DNA from: CAVQBP01 sp963782475 | GTDB taxonomy: Bacteria; Bacteroidota; Ignavibacteria; Ignavibacteriales; Ignavibacteriaceae | Direction of reading: 5' to 3' | DNA: 64,000 nt | NCBI GenBank assembly: GCA_963782475.1 | Contig: CAWAJW010000015.1 | Span: 186,001-250,000, forward strand | Shown: positions 56,517 through 64,000 of the stretch, one piece after another | Numbering within the stretch: the first letter of the stretch is position 1 | How the letters are laid out: the number at the start of each line of letters is the position of its first letter | Program-made: the position numbers and the translations under genes | Notes under the pieces: model-generated | What the model saw: the letters and a program-made list of their open reading frames with translations, nothing else | What the model was told of the DNA's origin: nothing | Database searches by the model: none

Positions 56517-59009
56517 ATGCTTATAAAGACTTCTCTTTTTTGTATCCTTTTTTTTCTTTTTTGTTCGTTTCATTCTTTCAGCCAATCAAAACAATCAGGT
56601 GAAAAATTGACTTTAAATAATGAAGGTTATTATGAAATACCGGGTCTTGATGTAATGGTATTTAATGATTTTTATCCGGAAGGTCATCAAGGAGGATTAA
56701 CCATAGTACAATTTGGAACAAGGGTGGCTGCAAACGGGGATGTCAGGCTTGAACCAACGCCCGGTCAATGGTCTCCTGTTCCTAAAGTTGGTGAAAGGAA
56801 AGTTGATAAGGAAAACGGGGTAATTTCTGTCGAATTATCTTACCCGGATTCCAGCAGGGATGAGAAAGGTTTTAACCCTATTGAATACCCGGATTTGCAA
56901 TTCAAATATACTATAAAAACCGAATCCGTCGGCCGGAGTATTAAAGTAGTTGTTAACTTAGATAAACCTTTGCCTGAAAAATGGGCAAAAATAGTTGGCT
57001 TTAACCTTGAATTATTCCCCGGTCAATTTTTCGGAGAACATTATCTTATGGATGGCAAACCGGGGATTTTCCCGAGGCAGGCCGACGGTCCCATGGAGAC
57101 AGATGAAAACGGCAATCTTCAAACTGCTCCCCTTGCTGCTGGAAAAGAATTAATTGTAGCTCCGGGAAATAATAGAAAAGAAATAAAATTTGTAAGCAAT
57201 AAAAACAAACTGCAATTAATCGACGGAAGAGGTTTATATAATAACGGCTGGTATGTTTTACGATCTACTGTTCCTGCAGGTGTTGCTGAAAATGCTGTTG
57301 AGTGGATAATTACTCCGTCTACAGATACAGATTGGAGATACAAACCTGTTATTCAAATTTCACAAGTCGGCTATCATCCGAAACAAACCAAATTTGCCGT
57401 TATCGAGCTGGATAAATTAACCGATAAATTTTCTCCCGTTCAATTAATAAAAATAGGTGAAGGTTCTGAAAAAGTTGTTAAAGAAGATAATAACCCGGAA
57501 TTATGGGGTAATTTCCTCCGTTATAAATATTTGCGTTTTGATTTCACAAATATTTCAGATGAAGGTTTGTACAAAATAAAATATGGCAGCATTGAGTCTC
57601 ATGAATTTGAAATTAAGAATAATGTATATGCAAGGCATGTATGGCAGCCGACGTTAGAATATTTTCTCCCTATACAAATGTGCCATATGAGAGTTGAAGA
57701 AAAATACAGGGTATGGCATGGCTTATGTCATATGGATGATGCAACTATGGCGCAGGTTAATAAAGATTATTTTGACGGCTACTACCAGGGTCCTTCTACT
57801 CTTACAAAATATAAATCAGGTGAACATGTTCCGGGGATAAATATAGGCGGATGGCATGATGCAGGCGATTATGATTTACGGGTTGAATCCCAGGCAGGAA
57901 CGGTTTACAAGCTTGAGCTGGCTTACGAACTTTTTAAGGATGATTATGATCAAACCTCGATCAATCAAAAGACCAGGTTTGTGGAAATCCATCAGCCGGA
58001 CGGAAAGCCTGATATTTTACAGCAGATGGAGCATGGTTTATTATCAATTGTCGGAGGATACGAATCGCTTGGAAGATTATATAGAGGTATACAGGAAAAC
58101 ACGCTTCATCAATATGTGCTTTTAGGAGAGGGAGCCAATGCAACGGATAATCTTATTTATAAAAAAGGAGAAGCGGATCCTATATTGAACCTGCCGCTGC
58201 CGGATGATGATCGAAGAGTTTTTACCGAAATAAACCCGAGAAGAGAACTTGGCGTTGCACAGGTATTGGCTGCATCTTACCGTGTAATGAAAAATTATAA
58301 TCCCGGTTTATCCGCCAAATGCTTAAAAATAGCCGAAGAGATTTATAATAATGATTCAGCAGCCGATCCAAAGGATAAAATCAATACTGCCGCAGAGCTA
58401 TATTTATCAACTTCGGATAAATCGTATGAAAAATTCCTGCTGGAAAATGAAGATTTGATTTCGAAGGGTATTCCGCACTACGGTATAGTTATCGGCAGGA
58501 TAGTAAAGAAAATCAATAATAAAGAATTTACAACTAAAATTGAAAACGCCGTTAAAGAATCTTATGAAAAGGTTTCAGAGCTCCAGAAGGAAAATCCTTA
58601 CGGAGTTCCTTATAAACCTTACATCTGGGGAGCCGGCTGGCAGATCCAATCCTTCGGGGTAACTCAATTATTGCTTCACATTGGTTTTCCCGAAATATTT
58701 CCTGCAACATATGCTTTTAATGCTTTAAACTTTATACTGGGATGTCATCCGGGCGAGAATACTGCATCGTTTGCTTCAGGTGTCGGTGCGAATTCCTTAA
58801 CCGTTGCTTATGGATTCAACCGGGCTGATTGGACTTATATACCCGGAGGAGTTTCCAGCGGCACTGCTCTGATCCGGCCTGATCTGCCTGAATTGAAAAC
58901 ATGGCCTTTTTTCTGGCAGCAGACTGAATACGTTATGGGAGGAGGTGCAACAGATTTTATGCTGCTTGCAATGGCGGCTGATCATCTGTTTAATGAAAAA
59001 GGAAAATAG
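56517..59009 (+). CDS. Secreted GH9 family glycoside hydrolase
   Basis: The 830-residue protein has a signal peptide (ILFFLFCSFHSFSQ), an N-terminal beta-rich region (about 25-285) and an Ig-like CelD_N-type domain starting at about residue 285 (IQISQVGYHPKQTKFAVIE). A GH9 (alpha/alpha)6 catalytic domain follows from about 390. The catalytic-base segment is GGWHDAGDYDLR, and the acid probably lies in QQTEYVMGGGATDF near the C-terminus. GH9 enzymes are mostly cellulases; some act on glucosamine or xyloglucan oligomers. The first 260 residues are not standard for the family. It lacks a dockerin or carbohydrate-binding module and is probably periplasmic or surface-exposed. Confidence 0.87.
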   Translation: MLIKTSLFCILFFLFCSFHSFSQSKQSGEKLTLNNEGYYEIPGLDVMVFNDFYPEGHQGGLTIVQFGTRVAANGDVRLEPTPGQWSPVPKVGERKVDKENGVISVELSYPDSSRDEKGFNPIEYPDLQFKYTIKTESVGRSIKVVVNLDKPLPEKWAKIVGFNLELFPGQFFGEHYLMDGKPGIFPRQADGPMETDENGNLQTAPLAAGKELIVAPGNNRKEIKFVSNKNKLQLIDGRGLYNNGWYVLRSTVPAGVAENAVEWIITPSTDTDWRYKPVIQISQVGYHPKQTKFAVIELDKLTDKFSPVQLIKIGEGSEKVVKEDNNPELWGNFLRYKYLRFDFTNISDEGLYKIKYGSIESHEFEIKNNVYARHVWQPTLEYFLPIQMCHMRVEEKYRVWHGLCHMDDATMAQVNKDYFDGYYQGPSTLTKYKSGEHVPGINIGGWHDAGDYDLRVESQAGTVYKLELAYELFKDDYDQTSINQKTRFVEIHQPDGKPDILQQMEHGLLSIVGGYESLGRLYRGIQENTLHQYVLLGEGANATDNLIYKKGEADPILNLPLPDDDRRVFTEINPRRELGVAQVLAASYRVMKNYNPGLSAKCLKIAEEIYNNDSAADPKDKINTAAELYLSTSDKSYEKFLLENEDLISKGIPHYGIVIGRIVKKINNKEFTTKIENAVKESYEKVSELQKENPYGVPYKPYIWGAGWQIQSFGVTQLLLHIGFPEIFPATYAFNALNFILGCHPGENTASFASGVGANSLTVAYGFNRADWTYIPGGVSSGTALIRPDLPELKTWPFFWQQTEYVMGGGATDFMLLAMAADHLFNEKGK

Positions 59010-59269
59010 TTCCGCATATTTGATTTTAAAAAGGTCTATTCTTTTCGATCATCGCCGTTAAATTGATCTATAAAAAAAGATTTTCAAGAAAATCCAATAT
59101 TTTTTTTAGATTTAGATATCCTCATGAATAATTTTTCGGGGCATAGGGTACGCAGCCTTTCATTTGTAAAAAAATCTCAGATAGATAAAATTAAATTAAC
59201 TATATTATCTGCGGAGCGAAAAATACCGTTAGAAGTATAATGGATTATAAAATAAGAGTATGCTGAATA

Positions 59270-59809
59270 ATGGTACAACAAATTCACAATGATTTATCCG
59301 ATACTATAATTGTAAAAGCAATTATTGATAGCGACCATTCAGCTTTTAAGAATTTATATTACAAATATTATTCTATGCTTATCCGTTTTGCCTGGTACCG
59401 GCTTCATTCTACAGATACAGCAAAAGAGCTTGTACAGGAGCTGTTTTTCAGAATATGGATAAATAGAAATAAATTAAATCCCGAAAAATCAATTAAAGCC
59501 TATCTATACAAATCGCTTAACAATTTAATTATCAATCATTCAAAGTTAAGTTTCTCTAAAACCGTTTCTCTCGAAGATTTAAGAGCTGGAGATTCTCACA
59601 ATAATGAGGAAAATAATCAGGATATTAAAATTGATTTGGAAAGAGAATTAAAAAAATTACCTGAGAAAATAAAAACGGTTTACATCTTAAGCAGAGTTGA
59701 AGGATATAAATATGCCGAAATAGCTGAAATATGTGATATTTCAGTAAAAGCGGTTGAGAAACGGATCTCCAAAGCATTCAATATTTTAAGGCGGGCTTTT
59801 AATAAATAG
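59270..59809 (+). CDS. ECF sigma factor (Bacteroidota FecI type)
   Basis: The 179-residue protein has region 2 (AFKNLYYKYYSMLIRFAWYR, KELVQELFFRIWINR) and region 4 (LPEKIKTVYILSRVEGYKYA, then EIAEICDISVKAVEKRISKA). The spacing fits the Bacteroidetes family-1 ECF group, which is controlled by FecR-type anti-sigma factors. The next gene is such a FecR. It probably directs transcription of the FecR/TonB_C cluster and of unlinked targets. The 260-base gap before it holds no gene and may carry its promoter. Confidence 0.92.
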   Translation: MVQQIHNDLSDTIIVKAIIDSDHSAFKNLYYKYYSMLIRFAWYRLHSTDTAKELVQELFFRIWINRNKLNPEKSIKAYLYKSLNNLIINHSKLSFSKTVSLEDLRAGDSHNNEENNQDIKIDLERELKKLPEKIKTVYILSRVEGYKYAEIAEICDISVKAVEKRISKAFNILRRAFNK

Positions 59810-59896
59810 TTTCATAAAGAGAATACATTTTCTATTTACAAAAATAAGGTAGGGTTTTTCTCCATTTAACTGTATTATCATTCAGAAGGAAGAATT

Positions 59897-60946
59897 ATGA
59901 TGAACAACCAATATAAAAAGCTTTGTATTAAAGAGATTACCGGGAATATTACTGTTAGTGAAAAACAATCTCTTTATTACTGGCTGGCTGATTCGGGTGA
60001 AAACAAAAAAGAATATGAAAAGCTTAAAGAAATATGGGCGGCATTTGATTCCAGCCGTTTACCGGGTTCAATTGATATTGATATGGAATGGACAAAATTG
60101 AATGAGAGACTGCAGAATTTTGACAAGCAGAATGTAAAAGAAAAATTTATCGAGAAACTGGTCTCTTTTCAAAATATCCTGGTACCGAAACTTAGGCCGA
60201 TTGCAGCAGCTCTTTTGGTCCTCTGTTTTATCGCAGTAGGGATTTATTATTTTAATAAGAATGTGCCGAAACCAATACTCACTACAATAAAAACATCCAA
60301 TAATGAATATAAAGATATTAAGCTTCCTGATGGTTCAATCGTGTACCTAAACAGCGGAAGCTGTATTCAATTTCTCACAAAGACGGAAGGGGATAAGAAG
60401 GTTTTTAATAATGGAGAGCGAAAAGTTTTATTGAACGGGGAAGCTTTCTTTTCAGTGACTAAAAATAATAAGCCTTTTATTATTACAACAGAAAATGCAA
60501 AAATTACGGTTTTGGGAACAAAGTTTGACGTTTTATCCCGTGATGAAAATACAAGGGTTGTTGTTAAAGAAGGCAAAGTTAATTTTTCTCCGAAAGATTT
60601 AAATAGTAAGGGCATTTGCCTTATTAAAGATCAACTAAGTACATTGAAAAAAAATTCAGGGCCGAGCTCTCCCAAAAAAGTGGATGCAGGTTATTTCCTC
60701 GGCTGGATGAAAGGGAATCTTATATTTTATAAAACAGATGTTAGTGAAGTGGTGAAAGATCTGGAAAGACGTTATAATATAAATATAACTCTGCCGGGTA
60801 ACAGCTTAAATGAATATACTTTAACAGGTTCTTTTAAAAATAGTAATGCTGATAGTGCTTTATCTATGGTCTGCCTGGCTTTGGGGCTTGATTTTGAAAA
60901 GCAAAATAATAATTACTTTATTAAAACAAAAAATATTACACCATAA
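59897..60946 (+). CDS. FecR-type anti-sigma factor
   Basis: The 349-residue inner-membrane protein has a cytoplasmic N-terminal segment and one transmembrane helix at about residues 102-120 (IAAALLVLCFIAVGIYYF). The FecR periplasmic domain follows (KLPDGSIVYLNSGSCIQF, GEAFFSVTKNNKPFII, VLGTKFDV, VVVKEGKV). The C-terminal domain is the DUF4974 type, with the STN-like FLGWMKGNLIFYKTDVSEVV pattern. It holds the upstream ECF sigma factor until a periplasmic signal arrives. In related systems the signal comes from a TonB-dependent receptor; none is nearby here. Confidence 0.93.
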   Translation: MMNNQYKKLCIKEITGNITVSEKQSLYYWLADSGENKKEYEKLKEIWAAFDSSRLPGSIDIDMEWTKLNERLQNFDKQNVKEKFIEKLVSFQNILVPKLRPIAAALLVLCFIAVGIYYFNKNVPKPILTTIKTSNNEYKDIKLPDGSIVYLNSGSCIQFLTKTEGDKKVFNNGERKVLLNGEAFFSVTKNNKPFIITTENAKITVLGTKFDVLSRDENTRVVVKEGKVNFSPKDLNSKGICLIKDQLSTLKKNSGPSSPKKVDAGYFLGWMKGNLIFYKTDVSEVVKDLERRYNINITLPGNSLNEYTLTGSFKNSNADSALSMVCLALGLDFEKQNNNYFIKTKNITP

Positions 60947-61017
60947 TATGCTGATTTATACACAATACAATTTTAATTAACAAATTTATTTTTTATACTT
61001 AACCGGGGAGGTTTATC

Positions 61018-61852
61018 ATGAAATATCTAAGTACGGTTATTTTAGCTCTTACTCTTTTCAGTATGGGCTGCGGACACTACCTGGAAAGTACAGCAAATTA
61101 TTCCCCGCCTTCTTTAAAAAGTGAACCTAGGTTATTTTATCCTCTGAATGCCCTTGAAAATGGGTATGCAGGCACTCCAAGAGTTATAATTTACATTTCA
61201 AAAAACGGTACCGTTGTTCAATCCAGGATTCTTAAATCGTCCGGGGTCGGCGTACTTGATAGTGCTGCTGTTGATTACAGCAAAAATTTCATTTTTATTC
61301 CCGCCAAAAGAAACGGGGAACCAGTAGGTTCGAGAATGGCTATGGACATACGATTTGAGTTTTCAAACCGGCGATGGGATGCTAGTAACTATGTTAGAAG
61401 ATGTGCTCGATTTGTACAGCCAAATAGCACAAGCGATTCCTGAAGACAGGAATGCCCTTGAAAGAGAGGTCCTGGAGAAGCATAATGAATATGTTGATAA
61501 TATGAAAGATCTGATGAACTATAATCATTTTATAGGTATGGTTTTACTGCCGGATATTTACGCAGAATGGAAAAACGATTGGAATACTTGGCCCTTGTCT
61601 TTTCTTCTTTATCATGATTTTATTCAGCGCTTTCCCGATTACAAAAACCTGGATGCTGTAAAAGAGGATTTGAAAAGTTCTCTTACAAATGATATTCAAT
61701 ATATTAGAAGCACTGCTTCTCAAAGCAGGGTGCTAAAAATAGAAAAAGAAATTTTATTATCGAAAATTAAGAAGCTGGTTGAAAATAAATACCCAGGTAT
61801 GATAAACGAAATAGGCCTGGAAGTAAAAGTTGATTCTTTATCGGCTTTCTGA
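61018..61852 (+). pseudogene. TonB_C-domain lipoprotein with helical extension, single frameshift
   Basis: From ATG 61018 behind GGGGAGG, a lipoprotein signal (LALTLFSMGC) leads into a TonB C-terminal domain (RVIIYISKNGTVVQSRILKS, VLDSAAVDYSKNFIFIPAKR). In the deposited frame it derails after DIRFEF and ends at 61443. One T fewer in the run near 61356 leads into the second frame (QTGDGMLVTMLEDVLDLYSQ), which continues to 61852 as a helical domain of about 165 residues. The second part has no ribosome-binding site of its own, so one fused protein of about 278 residues is likely. It may be a sequencing error. Confidence 0.7.
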
Positions 61853-61856
61853 AAAA

Positions 61857-62531
61857 ATGAAAGAAGCAGTCATTAATACCAGGTGGATTTTTCTAATTTT
61901 TATCTTTTTCCTGGTTCAGTCAGGCAGCCTTTTAAGTCAGTCAATCAACAATAAGAATATTTCATTAATATTCAATGAACAGCCTTTACGCTTAGTTCTG
62001 GAAGATATACGTATTAAAGCAGGGATAAATTTTATATTCCAGGATAATTTGGTTGATGGTAAAAAAGTTACCTGCAGGATCAAAGATGAGCGGGTGAAGA
62101 ATGCAGTTAAAAGAGTTCTATCCGGGTTAAATATTTCCTATAAGCAGTTCGGTGAAAAGGCGTTTGTGCTCTTTAAAGAATCGAAGCCTGTAAAAACCAG
62201 TTATAAAGCGATTGTAGTCGATCAAAATACTTCGGTATTTAATACAGTAGTTTCCTTTATAAAACCGGAAATAATTTCAGGAGATAATCCCATATACCCG
62301 TTAGAAGCTGTCAAAAATAATATTGAAGGAAAAGTAAATGTTAAATTTTTAATCAGCAGCGGAGGAGATGTTCATAGGGTAATTATTGAAAAAACTTCCG
62401 GCTCTGAAATACTTGATTCGGCTGCAATTGATTATATAAATAAGCTGAAGTTTACCCCGGCAAAAGAAAATGGATTGCCGAGAAGCATTTGGATGTCTAT
62501 GGTGTTAAAGTATCTGGTTGTAGATTATTAA
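61857..62531 (+). CDS. STN-domain and TonB_C-domain fusion protein
   Basis: The 224-residue protein has a signal peptide (FLIFIFFLVQSGSLLSQ) and an STN domain (secretin/TonB short N-terminal) at about residues 30-95: ISLIFNEQPLRLVLEDIRIK, DERVKNAVKRVLSGLNISYK. A TonB C-terminal domain follows at about 140-220 (AVKNNIEGKVNVKFLISSGG, EILDSAAIDYINKLKFTPAK). STN domains normally front TonB-dependent receptors or FecR-linked proteins. Here the barrel and plug are missing and TonB_C is attached directly. It starts four bases after the preceding gene and is probably the last gene of the sigma/FecR cluster. Confidence 0.88.
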   Translation: MKEAVINTRWIFLIFIFFLVQSGSLLSQSINNKNISLIFNEQPLRLVLEDIRIKAGINFIFQDNLVDGKKVTCRIKDERVKNAVKRVLSGLNISYKQFGEKAFVLFKESKPVKTSYKAIVVDQNTSVFNTVVSFIKPEIISGDNPIYPLEAVKNNIEGKVNVKFLISSGGDVHRVIIEKTSGSEILDSAAIDYINKLKFTPAKENGLPRSIWMSMVLKYLVVDY

Positions 62532-62572
62532 AAATTTAATTGTGATTTTTAGAATTATTTCTAAGTTGAATT

Positions 62573-63220
62573 CTAAATAATATTTTTTAATTCTGACAAA
62601 CCGGAAATAATAAAATCCGGTTTTTGTTCTTCCAGCAGCTCTTTTGTTCTGTATCCGTATGTTACTGCACAGGTTGATGCATTTGCACTTTTCCCGCACA
62701 TTATGTCCAGTTCTGTATCACCGACAATGATCGTTTCTTCAGGCTTCACATTTATTTCCCGGCATATAAATAGTAATGGTTCTGCCGAAGGTTTGTATCC
62801 CCCTTCATCTCTTCTTCCCATAATAAAAGTAAAATATGTTTGTAAATTAAAATATTCAATAATTTTTTCAGCCTGATCTTGATTCTTTGTAGTTAAAAGA
62901 GAGATCAAAATATTCCTTTTTTTGAGGTACTGCATAATATCTACTACTCCGGGATAAAACCCGGATTCATCTATAAAATCAAAATAAAATTCTTTATAAA
63001 TTTTTATAAATTGATTCACATCTTTCACAACAATCTTAAGATCATTAAAAATATTTAGGAAATGAAGACCAATCATCCTGTTAAATTCTTTTTCTTTTAT
63101 TTCATCATTTATATTTAAGACTTTTAAAGCTTTCAATGTTGCTTTGTAAATAGTGCTGCTGGAATCCACCAGGGTTCCATCCAGGTCAAAAGAAATATGC
63201 TTGATTTTATTTCTCGTCAT
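62573..63220 (-). CDS. HAD-family hydrolase, phosphoglycolate phosphatase-like
   Basis: The 215-residue protein has the HAD motifs in order: DLDGTLVDSS (nucleophile and acid Asp), LLTTKNQ (motif II Thr), Lys in YKPSAEPLLF, and GDTELDIMCGKSA (motif IV acids). The cap is of the C1 helical type, as in Gph/PGP-like phosphatases and beta-phosphoglucomutase relatives. The substrate is not fixed by sequence. It is convergent with the STN-TonB_C gene and has no obvious operon partner. Confidence 0.9.
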   Translation of the reverse strand: MTRNKIKHISFDLDGTLVDSSSTIYKATLKALKVLNINDEIKEKEFNRMIGLHFLNIFNDLKIVVKDVNQFIKIYKEFYFDFIDESGFYPGVVDIMQYLKKRNILISLLTTKNQDQAEKIIEYFNLQTYFTFIMGRRDEGGYKPSAEPLLFICREINVKPEETIIVGDTELDIMCGKSANASTCAVTYGYRTKELLEEQKPDFIISGLSELKNII

Positions 63221-63328
63221 AAATTAAATAATGAAATAGTTTTAATAATCCTAAAAGTAAGAAAATTCTTATTTGTTATTTAAAAAGTAGGGATTATATT
63301 TTATAGCCACAAAAAAGGAATAAAGAAA

Positions 63329-63745
63329 ATGAATGGAAAATATTTAGTATTCTCATTTATTTTTTTGCTTCTTTCTGTTACCGCAATTTCGAAAGCTCAA
63401 AACAGCCCTGTAATCTATTTTTGTGAAAAATATGACACCGATAGCGGTGAGGTTCACATAAGCGATAGATTTGCAGAAGGTTCAATTACCGTTGTGGTAA
63501 AGTGCGACAATGAAATAGGCTTAAAAAATGTTTACATTCTGTTTGATAAATGGGACGCTGATAGTCTATCATTTAAATTCTATAAAAAATTTAATTTCAC
63601 AATAAAACCTGAATTGAAATATGTCTTCTTTTCAAAAAATGATGAGAGCGATATGAGTCTTGATCAACCGGGATTTTATAGGGTTTCTCTTTTAAACGAT
63701 TCAGACAAAACAGTTGCGTCAGGTTTAGTTCAAATAATTGAATAA
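63329..63745 (+). CDS. Secreted protein of unknown function
   Basis: The 138-residue protein has a signal peptide (VFSFIFLLLSVTAISKAQ), then a beta-rich domain: PVIYFCEKYDTDSGEVHISD, SITVVVKCDNEIGLKNVYIL, GFYRVSLLNDSDKTVASG. Two cysteines (about residues 32 and 58) could form a disulfide. I do not recognise a family. It would be periplasmic. It lies alone next to a MITE-like repeat at the window edge. Confidence 0.6.
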   Translation: MNGKYLVFSFIFLLLSVTAISKAQNSPVIYFCEKYDTDSGEVHISDRFAEGSITVVVKCDNEIGLKNVYILFDKWDADSLSFKFYKKFNFTIKPELKYVFFSKNDESDMSLDQPGFYRVSLLNDSDKTVASGLVQIIE

Positions 63746-63938
63746 TAATTCTCTTTTCAGCATAAAAGTGCCGGTAAATCTTGAATCCTTGCAGTTCCCG
63801 GTTTAATAAATTTTTGAAAATAACATCAACTATTGCTCTTTCTCATTTCAAATTACAAAAACAGTTTTTTTAATCTTTTTTATTATACAAATAATTAAAT
63901 TTGTAAAATAAAAATTATAGTTTAACTAATTTACCGGC

Positions 63939-64000
63939 AGAGGCTGACCAAAAAGTAACACAGGTTAATAGTTTGTGTCTAAAGATTAGAAATCTGTGGA
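63939..64000 (+). repeat. MITE-like dispersed repeat, copy 2, cut by the window edge
   Basis: AGAGGCTGACCAAAAAGTA and the following bases repeat the left 60 bases of the element at 22771, ending in AAAGATTAGAAATCTGTG. It is in the same orientation, with a few mismatches. The right end lies beyond the window. Confidence 0.65.

Noticed and set aside
61355..61852. Independent gene starting with TTG inside the TonB_C lipoprotein gene
   Set aside because: There is no ribosome-binding site, it overlaps the TonB_C end, and one base removed from a T run joins both frames smoothly.

Overview
The window is an AT-rich bacterial chromosome segment. It carries a short Bacteroidota-type primary-like sigma factor, an ECF sigma/FecR pair with TonB C-terminal-domain proteins, a monomeric isocitrate dehydrogenase, an acyl-ACP desaturase and many secreted carbohydrate-active proteins. 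Together these suggest the Bacteroidota/Ignavibacteriota side of the FCB group, probably an Ignavibacteria-like organism. That is an inference from gene content; there is no rRNA or complete tRNA to confirm it.

Bases 1-10.2 kb look like a decaying integrative element. A broken tyrosine recombinase lies beside a 45-bp 3' fragment of a tRNA-Thr(UGU) gene at 10132-10176, which is the expected right attachment site. The interior holds the remains of a tagatose/galactosamine-type catabolic operon: a sorbose-1-phosphate-reductase-like protein, a transaldolase fragment, AgaS, GatZ, a PfkB kinase and an intact GatY-type aldolase. It also holds a broken glycosidase and an IS3-type transposase remnant. 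Nearly every gene here carries frameshifts or truncations.

From 10.4 to 13.6 kb, three minus-strand hydrolase genes are separated by hairpin-bearing gaps, one of them attC-like. They are followed by a RhuM remnant and a strongly structured intergenic region at 13.85-14.02 kb. Next come a serine hydrolase, a receiver without its phosphorylation residues beside a histidine kinase, a methyltransferase, and two large carbohydrate-active-type genes (18.4-22.7 kb).

The core of the window (23.1-31.0 kb) is an operon for a hydrogenase-4/complex-I-like membrane complex. It is headed by an HTH-EIIA fusion regulator. The large subunit lacks the NiFe cysteine motifs while the small-subunit iron-sulfur ligands are kept, which matches the poorly characterised energy-converting hydrogenase-related (Ehr) complexes.

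The segment 31.6-42.3 kb holds an RNA-binding protein, a sigma factor, paired NarL-type regulators around a desaturase and broken radical-SAM genes, rubrerythrin, a pentapeptide protein and several small or broken genes. At 42.3-47.1 kb a MocR-type regulator faces an AhpD-like/PLP-decarboxylase pair across a palindromic operator. The rest contains an aldo-keto reductase, short-chain dehydrogenases (one broken), isocitrate dehydrogenase, a heterodimeric ABC exporter, a GH9 enzyme, and an ECF sigma/FecR/TonB_C/STN-TonB_C signalling cluster with no receptor. A roughly 60-bp dispersed repeat occurs at 22.8 kb and at the right edge.

Single-base frameshifts recur across the window. Some sit in homopolymers and could be sequencing errors. 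The clusters at 1-10 kb and 35-38 kb, which also include truncations, look like real decay.
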